Source: Ruminococcus sp.
Lineage (GTDB): Bacteria; Bacillota; Clostridia; Oscillospirales; Acutalibacteraceae
Direction of reading: 5' to 3'
DNA length: 46,674 nucleotides
NCBI GenBank assembly: GCA_003521625.1
Contig: DPHV01000037.1
Coordinates: 4,601-51,274, forward strand
The position numbers were made by a program, and so were the translations under genes. Shown piece by piece: positions 26,178 through 33,763 of this stretch. The number at the start of each line of letters is the position of its first letter. Within the stretch, counting starts at the first letter, position 1. The notes beneath the pieces were generated by a model. That model ran no database searches. It was not told the DNA's origin and saw only the letters and a list, made by a program, of their open reading frames with translations.

Positions 26178-26264
26178 ACTATGTACATAGTTATAATGTA
26201 CAAATATTACGTACATAGTTTGTATAGTTTGCCTATTGATTTATTACTATGTACGTAGTATAAT
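26178..26264 (+). promoter_or_regulatory. Integrase operon promoter with three dyad operators
   Basis: TTGATT at 26236-26241 and TATAAT at 26259-26264 with a 17-base spacer. Three related palindromes occur: ACTATGTACATAGT (26178-26191), TTACGTACATAGTT (26207-26220) and ACTATGTACGTAGT (26246-26259). The third covers the spacer up to the -10, so a repressor bound there would block transcription. The first overlaps where the -35 of the divergent toxin promoter would be. Confidence 0.75.
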
Positions 26265-26297
26265 ATAATCACAGAGTTAAGGAAAGGGGCGTTACAG

Positions 26298-26549
26298 ATG
26301 AAACGCACACAGCACAGCAAGGTTATGACAATAGCAAACAGACTTGTAAAGCAAGGCTATAACAGAGCTAATGCAATGGTAAAAGCGTGGGTGCTTGTCA
26401 AGCTCCCGAACATCTGCACAAAGGTTGCAGGCGTGACCTACGGCAAACGCCAACAGGCTATTGAACACCTTACACACTACCGCCCCGAACACATCAGAAT
26501 AAGCCTTTACCGGGATAAGGCAAACGCATATGACCGCAAAGCAGATTGA
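26298..26549 (+). CDS. Small basic protein upstream of the integrase (unknown)
   Basis: Protein of 83 residues, not recognised. It is basic, probably helical, without membrane segments or cysteine motifs beyond a single one. The sequence MKRTQHSKVMTIANRLVKQGYNRANAMVKAWVLVKL has a pattern that could be a DNA-binding helix pair. AAAGGGGC lies before the ATG. The gene overlaps the integrase start by 20 bases, so the two are translationally coupled. Position suggests an excisionase or directionality factor, or a partner of the integrase; there is no sequence proof. Confidence 0.65.
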   Translation: MKRTQHSKVMTIANRLVKQGYNRANAMVKAWVLVKLPNICTKVAGVTYGKRQQAIEHLTHYRPEHIRISLYRDKANAYDRKAD

Positions 26550-27606
26550 AAAAGAGGTTCAGCGGCAAGCCGTACTCTTTGAGGAACAATGTCAGAATGG
26601 CACAGCTCCCACAGACGGCAGAATGAAATTAGCCGATTTTGTGCCGATATACCTTGAAAACGCAAAACACAGACTTTCGCCCGTTGTGTATGAAAAGTAT
26701 TGCCGAATGCTCGACATTGCCATTATCCCTATGCTCGGACATATGAAACTAAAGGACATCAAGCCTATTCACGTACAGAGGTTTGTAAACGCCCTTGAAG
26801 AGCGCACAACTCACCTTGACGGCACAGGCGGCAAGCTATCGGCTTCAACCGTGCGCAGATACTACACAATGGTTCAATCAGTCTTGCACAGTGCCTATAA
26901 GCTCGGCTTAATCGGCGTAAATCCTGCCGACAGTGACCGTATAACCTTGCCAAAGGTAGAGGAACAGAAAACGGAAATATTCAATGATGAAGAGCTTGCA
27001 AAACTTCTTGACTGTTTAGAGGGTGAGCCGCTGCAATTCAGATTATTAATTCACCTTGCACTAAATACGGGGTGCCGCCGTGGTGAGCTTGTCGGCTTGA
27101 AGTGGAGCGACATAAACTATAAAACGGGTATTCTGACCGTGAGCCGCAGTAATTACAAGCTGACGGGAGAAACGGAAATAAAGAGCAAAGCGACAAAGAC
27201 AGGCAAGAGCAGAGAAATAATGTTGCCGCCGTATTGTCTTGCAATGATGAAGCAGTTTAAGGCACAGCAGGCGCAAACGCAATTAATGCTCGGTGACCGT
27301 TGGCAGGGTGACAACTGGATATTCACGCAGGCAGACGGAAAGCCTATGTACCCGACAACGCCAACACAGTGGTTCAGCAAGTTTTTAAAGCGCAACGGAC
27401 TTGAACACAAAAAGTTTCACGCCTTGCGGCATACCTCGGCAACGCTTCTGTTGAGCAACGGAACGAACATAAAGAACGTAGCTTCAAGGCTCGGACACGC
27501 ACAGTTAAAGACAACAAACCGATATGTTCACGCAGTAGAGCAGGCAGAAAAGGAAGCCGCAAACACCTTTGAAGCACTTCTGAACACGAACAGGAAAAGA
27601 GCCTGA
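26530..27606 (+). CDS. Tyrosine recombinase/integrase
   Basis: Site-specific recombinase of the phage integrase family, 358 residues. N-terminal arm region 1-30, a SAM-like core-binding domain (about 33-125, LADFVPIYLENAKHRLSP...), and the catalytic domain (about 148-340) with R183 (NTGCRRGEL), the HALRHT box (H297, R300), LGH (H323) and the nucleophile in RYVH (Y332). All catalytic residues are present, so the enzyme is probably active. The start at 26530 overlaps the upstream gene and has no strong ribosome site of its own. The gene ends 240 bases from the tRNA-Thr 3' end, the usual position for a tRNA-targeting integrase. Confidence 0.95.
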   Translation: MTAKQIEKEVQRQAVLFEEQCQNGTAPTDGRMKLADFVPIYLENAKHRLSPVVYEKYCRMLDIAIIPMLGHMKLKDIKPIHVQRFVNALEERTTHLDGTGGKLSASTVRRYYTMVQSVLHSAYKLGLIGVNPADSDRITLPKVEEQKTEIFNDEELAKLLDCLEGEPLQFRLLIHLALNTGCRRGELVGLKWSDINYKTGILTVSRSNYKLTGETEIKSKATKTGKSREIMLPPYCLAMMKQFKAQQAQTQLMLGDRWQGDNWIFTQADGKPMYPTTPTQWFSKFLKRNGLEHKKFHALRHTSATLLLSNGTNIKNVASRLGHAQLKTTNRYVHAVEQAEKEAANTFEALLNTNRKRA

Positions 27607-27634
27607 CGGCTTGAATAAATACGGAAATAAAAAC

Positions 27635-27678
27635 AGGCTATGCACTCCGTAAAATGAATGAAGTGTATAGCCTTTATG
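27635..27678 (+). terminator. Terminator of the integrase operon
   Basis: AGGCTATGCACT pairs with AGTGTATAGCCT (27635-27646 with 27662-27673, one wobble), followed by TTATG; the T-run is short. Confidence 0.6.
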
Positions 27679-27740
27679 TTTTTGTAATTCAAAACAAAAT
27701 AAAGTGTTGTAAAGTGATTAAAAATAAAAGAAAAATGCAC

Positions 27741-27762
27741 AATAAACGGCAAATAAACAGCA
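27741..27762. repeat. Putative integrase arm-type sites (right end)
   Basis: Two direct copies of a TAAAC word, 11 bases apart (AATAAACGGC, AAATAAACAGC). They match the left-end pair at about 24777-24797 in 16 of 21 positions by eye. Confidence 0.45.
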
Positions 27763-27821
27763 AAACGCCCTATAATTCTTTTAAAGAAATAGAATAACCG
27801 CAGCGGAAAAGCTCTGAAAAC

Positions 27822-27842
27822 GGCTTTCCAATGCGGTTTTTA
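27822..27842. repeat. Right copy of the 21-base direct repeat
   Basis: GGCTTTCCAATGCGGTTTTT-type sequence, matching 24705-24725 at 20 of 21 positions. It lies 31 bases inside the right core and just next to the tRNA 3' end. Confidence 0.75.
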
Positions 27843-27845
27843 CGT

Positions 27846-27921
27846 TGGAGCTGATAACGGGATTCGAACCCGTGACCTCGTCCTTACCAAGGACGCACTC
27901 TGCCTACTGAGCTATATCAGC
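27846..27921 (-). tRNA. tRNA-Thr (GGT anticodon), CCA encoded
   Basis: Minus strand, 76 bases. The acceptor stem GCTGATA/TATCAGC, D-arm with AGCTCAGTAGGCAGAG, anticodon stem CGTCC/GGACG with loop TTGGTAA (anticodon GGT), and the T-loop GGTTCGAATCC are all intact. The discriminator base T and CCA follow. The gene is the attachment site of the element to its left; the 17-base core covers the anticodon arm region on the 3' side. Confidence 0.97.
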
Positions 27922-28089
27922 ATATATTCATTTTTCTGCAATGTCTGCTTTGCAAGCAACGTCTTTTAATATCATACCACATATATCTGACAATTTCAAA
28001 TGTTTTTTTGAAAAAATAAAAAAATTTTTACTCACTTTTTAAAATTGCCGATTTACAAGGCTAAAAGCTAAAAAATAATTAAAAAACAC

Positions 28090-28118
28090 TTGATTATTGA
28101 GAAAAACAGTGCTATAAT
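28090..28118 (+). promoter_or_regulatory. Promoter of the rimP-nusA-infB operon
   Basis: TTGATT at 28090-28095, 17-base spacer, TATAAT at 28113-28118. The transcript would begin near 28125 with a leader of about 70 bases before rimP. Confidence 0.85.
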
Positions 28119-28141
28119 CATAATGTTAAATAACTTAAAGT

Positions 28142-28170
28142 AAAGGAGTGGGCAACAAACCCGCTCCTTT
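28142..28170 (+). promoter_or_regulatory. Leader hairpin before rimP
   Basis: AAAGGAGTGGG pairs with CCCGCTCCTTT around CAACAAA. It is not followed by a full T-run (TTTGTATTTTG), so it may be an attenuator or a leader structure. Note the stem hides an AAAGGAG word. Confidence 0.6.
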
Positions 28171-28196
28171 GTATTTTGCAAATCGGGAGGTATTGT

Positions 28197-28676
28197 ATGG
28201 CTAAAAGCAAGGGCGGAGTTACCGTTTCAAAGGTTCGGGAGCTTTGCGAGCCTATCGTAAAGGAATTCGGTCTTTCACTCTGGGACGTCCGCTATGAAAA
28301 AGAGGGTGCAGACTGGTATCTGCGAATCTTCATTGACAAGGAAGGCGGCGTTGATATTACGGACTGCGAAAAGGTTTCACGTGCAATCAACACTCCGCTT
28401 GACGAGCTTGACCCCATTGAAAACGCATACTGCCTTGAGGTCTGCTCACCCGGAATCGAGCGTGAACTTGTTCGTGACGAGCATTTTACGCAGTTTATCG
28501 GTGCTGACATTATGGTCAGAATGCGCCGTCCGATTGAGGGGATAGGCAAGGATTTCTGCGGCGTTTTAAAGGGCTACGACGACGGTATGGTTACAATTGC
28601 CGACCACAGCGGCGAAAACGAGGTTACAATCAACAAAAAGGACGCCGCTTGGATTAAGCTTGATGATTTTGACTGA
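28197..28676 (+). CDS. rimP: Ribosome maturation factor RimP
   Basis: 30S assembly factor, 159 residues. The N-terminal alpha/beta domain contains WDVRYEKEGADWYLRIFID and GGVDITDCEKVSRAI, then LDELDPIENAYCLEVCSPGIER, the most conserved segment; the C-terminal Sm-like beta domain ends near DAAWIKLDDFD. ATG 28197 follows GGGAGG; codons upstream of it are not needed. It heads the operon and is 38 bases before nusA, the standard Firmicutes order. It helps 30S maturation together with RbfA, encoded at the far end of the same operon. Confidence 0.96.
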   Translation: MAKSKGGVTVSKVRELCEPIVKEFGLSLWDVRYEKEGADWYLRIFIDKEGGVDITDCEKVSRAINTPLDELDPIENAYCLEVCSPGIERELVRDEHFTQFIGADIMVRMRRPIEGIGKDFCGVLKGYDDGMVTIADHSGENEVTINKKDAAWIKLDDFD

Positions 28677-28714
28677 TAAGCTGACAATATTATTAGAAAA
28701 GGATGATTGGAAAA

Positions 28715-29806
28715 ATGACTAACAAGGATTTATTTGAAGCATTGAGAATGTTTGAAAAGGAAAAGGATATTCCGATGGATTATATGCTTCAGCAGATTGA
28801 AAAGGCTATCGTTATCGCTTGCAAAAACTACTACGGCGGCAACGAAAACGTAGTGTTCAACATTGTTCCCGATAAGAACACATTTGACGTAAAGCTTGTT
28901 AAAACCGTTGTTGACGAGGTTTATGACCCGAATTTTGAAATAACAAGAGAGGACGCCGAGAAAATCAACAAGAGAAAGATTTACAGTATCGGCGACGAGG
29001 CGCAGATTCCGCTTGACCCCAAAAAGCTCGGCAGAATCGCAGTTTCTGCGGCAAGAAACGTAATCCGTCAGGGAATCCGTGCAGGCGAGAAGGGACAGAC
29101 GCTTATTGAGTTCCAGAGCAAGCTCGGCGAAATCGTTACCGCACAGATTGAGAGAATCGACCCCAAGAGCGGCGTCGCTACAATCAAAATCGGCAAGGCA
29201 GAGGCTATGCTACCCAAGAGCGAGCAGATTGGCTGCGGCGAGCTTAAAGAGGGCGACCACGTCAAGGTTTATATCGCAGACGTAAAGGACAACGAAAGAG
29301 GTCCTCACGCTATTATTTCAAGAACTCATCCCGGCTTTGTAAAGCGTATGTTTGAACAGCAGGTTCCCGAAATTTTTGACGGAATTGTTGAAATCAAGTC
29401 TATCTCTCGTGAGGCAGGTTCCCGTACAAAGATGGCTGTTTCAAGCAACAACCCCGACGTTGACGCAATCGGCGCCTGCATCGGTGCAAAGGGCGCACGA
29501 GTAAACAGCATTGTCGAGGAGCTCGGCGGCGAGAAAATCGACATTATCGAATACAGTGACGAGCCTGAAAAGTACATTTCAGCGGCGCTTTCACCTGCAA
29601 CAGTATGCAAGGTTGAAATCGTTGACGAGGAAAACAAGAGCTGTAAGGCAACAGTTCCCGACGGTCAGCTTTCACTTGCAATCGGCAACAAGGGTCAGAA
29701 CGCAAGACTTGCCGCAAGACTTACAGGCTGGAGAATTGACATTCGTCCCGAAAGCGGTTTCTACGGCGAGGACGAAGAGGACGAAACAGAAACAGTTGAA
29801 GAATAA
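28715..29806 (+). CDS. nusA: Transcription termination/antitermination factor NusA
   Basis: RNA polymerase-associated factor for pausing, termination and antitermination; 363 residues, the short Firmicutes form without C-terminal repeats. N-terminal domain 1-130, S1 domain about 134-200 (GEIVTAQIERIDPKSGVATIKIG), KH1 with GAKGARV (257-263), KH2 with GNKGQNARLAARLTGW (324-339), then an acidic tail. ATG 28715 is preferred to the ATG at 28703, which lies within the AAAAGGA ribosome site. The stop codon is the first three bases of an inserted AATTCGG repeat, so the original end may have differed by a few residues; the acidic tail looks normal. Confidence 0.97.
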   Translation: MTNKDLFEALRMFEKEKDIPMDYMLQQIEKAIVIACKNYYGGNENVVFNIVPDKNTFDVKLVKTVVDEVYDPNFEITREDAEKINKRKIYSIGDEAQIPLDPKKLGRIAVSAARNVIRQGIRAGEKGQTLIEFQSKLGEIVTAQIERIDPKSGVATIKIGKAEAMLPKSEQIGCGELKEGDHVKVYIADVKDNERGPHAIISRTHPGFVKRMFEQQVPEIFDGIVEIKSISREAGSRTKMAVSSNNPDVDAIGACIGAKGARVNSIVEELGGEKIDIIEYSDEPEKYISAALSPATVCKVEIVDEENKSCKATVPDGQLSLAIGNKGQNARLAARLTGWRIDIRPESGFYGEDEEDETETVEE

Positions 29807-30058
29807 TTCGGAATTCGGAATGCGTAATTCGGAATTAATTGATTGGAAAAGTTTGTTTGATGATTTTATGTTGCAATAACGGTGACGTTTCGGGACGTGT
29901 AGGAACCCGTCCCCTACGGCTATAAATGAAACGTTTGTAATACATCCGTAGGGACACGGCGTGCCGTGTCCGTATTGACTGTCAAACGTAACCGATTATA
30001 TCATTATTATAGTGACCAACAAACATTTCCGTAGGGGACGGCTTCCCAGACGTCCCTG
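29804..30058. repeat. Repeat cluster inside the nusA operon (families E, D, C)
   Basis: Family E begins at the nusA stop (TAATTCGGAATTCGG..., 29804-29840). Family D spans 29885-29972 and matches 12685-12771 closely. A partial family C copy (GTAGGGGACGGCTTCCCAGA) is at 30031-30058. The cluster separates nusA from ylxR, which are normally adjacent. No promoter or terminator T-run is evident, so it would be transcribed as a chain of RNA hairpins. Confidence 0.85.
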
Positions 30059-30092
30059 ATGCACAGATAAAAACGTATCCTCGAGGTAAAAT

Positions 30093-30395
30093 ATGAAAAA
30101 AGTTCCTTTAAGAAAATGTACCGGGTGCGGTGAGATGAAGGAAAAGCGTGAGCTTATCCGTGTTGTCAAAGCGCCCGAAAAGAAAGATGAAAACGGCAAT
30201 GTGATTTCGGGCGGAGAAATTTCGCTTGACCTTACAGGCAGAAAGCCCGGCAGGGGCGCATATGTCTGCAAAAACGCCGACTGCTTTGAAAAGGCACGAA
30301 AGGCACGAAGATTTGAACGCTCGTTGAGCTGTAAAATCCCCGAGGACGTTTACGAGCAGATGAGCAAAGAGCTTGAAAACGCTTCCGAAGATTAA
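30093..30395 (+). CDS. ylxR: YlxR (DUF448) RNA-binding protein, RNase P modulator family
   Basis: Protein of 100 residues. The N-terminal RKCTGCGEMKEKRELIRVV and the GRKPGRGAYVCKNADCFEKA segment are the DUF448 hallmarks; a basic patch binds RNA. In Bacillus the homologue (also called RnpM) modulates RNase P. GAGG precedes the ATG. Residues about 35-45 hold a short charged insertion (KKDENGNVISGGE). It lies 13 bases before ylxQ in the normal order, but is separated from nusA by about 285 bases of repeats. Confidence 0.93.
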   Translation: MKKVPLRKCTGCGEMKEKRELIRVVKAPEKKDENGNVISGGEISLDLTGRKPGRGAYVCKNADCFEKARKARRFERSLSCKIPEDVYEQMSKELENASED

Positions 30396-30408
30396 GAGGT
30401 GAATAAAA

Positions 30409-30741
30409 ATGAACGACAGAATTTTATCACTTCTCGGTCTTTGCAGACGAGCGGGCAAGCTCGTAATCGGCGCTGACCCGACAATTGAGTCGATTAACAA
30501 GGGCAAGTCAAAAATAGTGATTTTTGCAAACGACTTTTCCAAAAACAGCATTAAACCCGTGCTCACAGCGGCACATTCAGGCAATATCAAGGCATTTTGC
30601 ATAAACAGGAGCAAGGATGAATTAAGCTTTGCACTCGGCAAGCTGTGCGGAGTGCTCTCGGTAGAGGATAAGGGCTTTGCCGAAAAGCTTTCACAGCTTA
30701 TTGAAAATGAAAACGAACAGGGAGGAGAATTATATGATTAA
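30409..30741 (+). CDS. ylxQ: L7Ae/L30e-family RNA-binding protein YlxQ
   Basis: Kink-turn type RNA-binding protein of 110 residues. LLGLCRRAGKLVIGADPTIESINKGKSKIVIFANDFS, the alpha/beta start of L7Ae proteins, is followed by LGKLCGVLSVEDKGFAEKL. AAGAGGTG lies before the ATG. Its last codons overlap the start of infB by 8 bases, so translation is coupled. Position and size match YlxQ in other Firmicutes; the exact RNA partner is not known. Confidence 0.93.
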   Translation: MNDRILSLLGLCRRAGKLVIGADPTIESINKGKSKIVIFANDFSKNSIKPVLTAAHSGNIKAFCINRSKDELSFALGKLCGVLSVEDKGFAEKLSQLIENENEQGGELYD

Positions 30742-33106
30742 ATATAAGGTTAAGGATGCAGCGAATGATTTGGGGGTTCCCAACAAGAAGATTACCGAGA
30801 TTCTCGAAAAACACTGCGGTGTTACAAAAAAGACTATGACTTCGCTCGAGGAAAGCGAGCTTGACGTAATTTTTGACGTTATCACAAAGGAAAACAGCGT
30901 TGAAAGCTTTGACGCTTACTTTGCAACACGCAACAAAAAGCTCGAGGAAGCACCCGAAAAGCAGGCGCAGGCTCCCAAAGAGGAGAAGAAAGCCGAAAAG
31001 AAGAGCGAAAATAAAAACAAGCCGAAGGCTGATAAAAAGGCTGAAAAGGCAGATAATAAACCCAAGGCTGACAAAAAGGAAACTGCTCCGAAGGAAGTCG
31101 AGGTTAAAAGCGAGGAGGAAACAACCACCCGCAAGCGCAGAGTTATCGATACCCGTGCCACAAACGTTGACGTTGAGCGTTACAACTCAAAGTATGACGA
31201 TATGGCAAACGACAGCTCCAAGATGAGAAGCACGGACAATACGGTTAAAAAGCAGAAGTTCTCAAACCGTTCGCAGAAGCAGAAGGGCAGACGTCAGGGC
31301 AAGAGAGAAACAGAGGCAGAGCGTCTGAAGCGTATTGCGCTTGAGCGTAAGCAAAAGCCGATTACCGTTCAGATTCCCGATGAAATCGTTGTTTCAGAGC
31401 TTGCCTCAAGACTTAAGGCTACCGTAGCCGAGGTCGTTAAAAAGGCGTTCCTTATGGGCTCAATGGTAACTGCAACCGACACAATTGACTTTGACACAGC
31501 TTCACTTATCGCAATGGAATTCCACGCAAAGGTTGAAAAAGAGGTTGTTGTTACAATCGAGGAGAGAATTATTGACGACAGCGAGGACGACGATGCAAAT
31601 CTCGTTGGCAGAGCTCCTGTAGTTGTAGTTATGGGACACGTTGACCACGGTAAAACCTCAATCCTTGACGCTATACGTCACGCAAACGTAACCGCAGGCG
31701 AAGCCGGCGGTATCACACAGCATATCGGTGCTTACAGAGTAAAAATCAACGACCAGCCGATTACATTCCTTGACACACCCGGACACGAGGCGTTCACAAC
31801 AATGCGTGCAAGAGGTGCGCAGGTAACGGATATTGCAATTCTCGTTGTTGCGGCTGACGACGGAATTATGCCCCAGACTGTTGAGGCTATCCACCACGCA
31901 AAGGCGGCAGGCGTTTCCGTAATCGTAGCAATCAACAAGATGGATAAGCCGGGCGCAAATCCCGAGGCAGTAAAACAACAGCTCACAGAACACGAGCTTA
32001 TTCCCGAGGAATGGGGCGGCGACACACCTTGCATTCCCGTTTCCGCAAAGACAAAGGAAGGTCTTAACGACCTGCTCGAAATGGTACTTCTCGTTGCCGA
32101 GATGAAGGAGCTTAAGGCTAACCCCGACAGAGCCGCAAAGGGTACGGTAATCGAGGCTCGTCTTGACAAGGGCAGAGGTCCTGTTGCAACAGTGCTTGTT
32201 CAGAACGGTACGCTCCACAAGGGCGACACAATCATTGCAGGTACCTGCGTGGGCAGAGTAAGAGTTATGACAAACGACAAGGGCGAGAGAGTTCAGGAGG
32301 CAGGTCCGTCCGTTCCTGTTGAGATTACGGGACTTGACGAAGTGCCCGTTGGCGGTGACATCTTTGACGCAGTATCAGACGAACGCCTTGCAAGAACACT
32401 TGTTGACCAGAGAAAGGCTGCAAAGAAAGAGGAAATCTTCAATGCGCAGACCAAGGTTACGCTTGACAACCTCTTTGACCAGATGAAGCTCGGTGAGGTT
32501 AAGGAGCTTCAGATTATCGTAAAGGCAGATGTTCAGGGCTCTGTTGAGGCTGTTAAGCAGTCGCTTGAAAAGCTCTCGAACGAGGAAGTAAGAGTAAACG
32601 TAATTCACGGCGCAGTAGGCGCAATCAATGAGTCAGACGTAATGCTTGCAGAGGCGTCAAACGCAATTATCGTAGGCTTTAACGTTCGCCCCGATTCCGT
32701 AGCCGCAGAAAATGCAGAGCGTTCGGGAATTGATATGCGACTTTACAGCATCATCTACGACTGCATCAACGAGATTGAAACGGCTATGAAGGGTATGCTT
32801 GCTCCCAAGACAAGAGAGGTTGTACTCGGTATGGCTGAGTGCCGCAACGTCATCAAGATTAAGTCGGTCGGCACAATCGCAGGCTCCTACGTCAAGAGCG
32901 GTAAAATCCAGCGTGGCGGCGGTGTAAGAGTTATCCGTGACGGTATTGTAATTGCCGAGGATACAATCGGCTCGCTCCAGAGATTCAAGGACGCCGTAAA
33001 AGAGGTAAACGAGGGCTACGAGTGCGGTATCGGACTTGAAAAGTTCAACGACCTCAAAGAGGGCGATATGTTCGAGGTTTATACTATAGAAGAATACCGT
33101 GATTGA
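30734..33106 (+). CDS. infB: Translation initiation factor IF-2
   Basis: GTPase that brings initiator tRNA to the 30S subunit, 790 residues. IF2_N module at 1-52, a long lysine/glutamate/alanine-rich linker (about 65-135) and a second IF2_N-like part (about 210-265). The G domain has GHVDHGKT (301-308), DTPGH (347-351) and NKMD (401-404), followed by domains II, III and the C-terminal tRNA-binding domain ending VYTIEEYRD. ATG 30734 follows GGGAGGAG and overlaps the ylxQ end. The repeats that follow (33108-33349) separate it from rbfA. Confidence 0.98.
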   Translation: MIKYKVKDAANDLGVPNKKITEILEKHCGVTKKTMTSLEESELDVIFDVITKENSVESFDAYFATRNKKLEEAPEKQAQAPKEEKKAEKKSENKNKPKADKKAEKADNKPKADKKETAPKEVEVKSEEETTTRKRRVIDTRATNVDVERYNSKYDDMANDSSKMRSTDNTVKKQKFSNRSQKQKGRRQGKRETEAERLKRIALERKQKPITVQIPDEIVVSELASRLKATVAEVVKKAFLMGSMVTATDTIDFDTASLIAMEFHAKVEKEVVVTIEERIIDDSEDDDANLVGRAPVVVVMGHVDHGKTSILDAIRHANVTAGEAGGITQHIGAYRVKINDQPITFLDTPGHEAFTTMRARGAQVTDIAILVVAADDGIMPQTVEAIHHAKAAGVSVIVAINKMDKPGANPEAVKQQLTEHELIPEEWGGDTPCIPVSAKTKEGLNDLLEMVLLVAEMKELKANPDRAAKGTVIEARLDKGRGPVATVLVQNGTLHKGDTIIAGTCVGRVRVMTNDKGERVQEAGPSVPVEITGLDEVPVGGDIFDAVSDERLARTLVDQRKAAKKEEIFNAQTKVTLDNLFDQMKLGEVKELQIIVKADVQGSVEAVKQSLEKLSNEEVRVNVIHGAVGAINESDVMLAEASNAIIVGFNVRPDSVAAENAERSGIDMRLYSIIYDCINEIETAMKGMLAPKTREVVLGMAECRNVIKIKSVGTIAGSYVKSGKIQRGGGVRVIRDGIVIAEDTIGSLQRFKDAVKEVNEGYECGIGLEKFNDLKEGDMFEVYTIEEYRD

Positions 33107-33107
33107 T

Positions 33108-33349
33108 TCAATTCGGAATGCGGAATGCGTAATTCGGAATTAATTTAACCAATTTAATGTAGGGAACGGTCTTGACCGTTCCGATTACCTATAGGTTAGC
33201 TGTAACAACTCGGAACAGTCAAGACTGTTCCCTACAGATATAGATGATACTTTTCCTTTACAGTCGTAGGGGACGGCATCCCTGACGTCCCTATGCATAA
33301 ATTGTGAAACAATTTATGCATTATGGCGAACACAGTTCGCCGCTACAAT
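33108..33349. repeat. Repeat cluster between infB and rbfA (families E, B, C)
   Basis: Family E (AATTCGGAATGCGGAATGCG) begins within five bases of the infB stop. Family B copy 2 lies at 33158-33236 and a full family C copy at 33266-33349. The 279-base gap holds no gene; a weak GGTAGTAGGTG stretch precedes rbfA. Confidence 0.87.
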
Positions 33350-33385
33350 AAATCAAAAGCAGGGAATGGTAGTAGGTGATGTAAA

Positions 33386-33763
33386 ATGGCAAGTCACAGA
33401 ATAGAAAGAACAACCGAAGATATAAAGCGTGAGCTTACGGCGATTTTCCGTGAGCTTAAGGACCCTCGTGTTACGCAGGCGTTTTTGTCAATCGTCAGGG
33501 TTGAGGTTACAAACGACCTCTCCTACTGCACGGTGCAGATAAGCGCAATCGAGGGACTCGACAGAGCAAAACAAGCCGTAAAGGGACTTAAATCGGCGTC
33601 GGGATTTATCCGCAGAGAGCTTGGCCACAGACTAAAGCTCCGCCACGTTCCCGAGCTGATTTTCAACGCCACAGACAGCATTGAGTACAGCGCTCACATC
33701 AGCCGTATTTTAAACGACCTTGATGTTGAGCAGGATGAGGAAGAAAATGATGAATCTGTATGA
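33386..33763 (+). CDS. rbfA: Ribosome-binding factor A
   Basis: 30S maturation factor of 125 residues with a KH-like fold. MASHRIERTTEDIKRELTAI at the start, LKDPRVTQAFLSIVRVEVTNDLSYCTVQISA in the centre and HRLKLRHVPELIFNATDSIEYSAHIS at the end are diagnostic. An acidic tail (EQDEEENDE) overlaps the beginning of the DHH phosphoesterase gene. It acts with RimP from the same operon. Confidence 0.97.
   Translation: MASHRIERTTEDIKRELTAIFRELKDPRVTQAFLSIVRVEVTNDLSYCTVQISAIEGLDRAKQAVKGLKSASGFIRRELGHRLKLRHVPELIFNATDSIEYSAHISRILNDLDVEQDEEENDESV

Larger units (their letters stand above)
24644..27890. mobile_element. Compact integrative element in tRNA-Thr (about 3.2 kb)
   Basis: The ends are marked by a 17-base direct repeat (GACCTCGTCCTTACCAA) at 24644-24660 and inside the tRNA-Thr gene at 27874-27890. 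Between them are a tyrosine integrase, an 83-residue protein, DUF2442, DUF4160 and an RHH-like gene, a 26-residue hydrophobic peptide gene and a predicted antisense RNA. There are no replication, mobilisation, packaging or capsid genes. The integrase lies nearest the tRNA, as usual for tRNA-targeting elements. Element status is inference from this layout; the left end has no intact displaced tRNA part. Confidence 0.75.
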
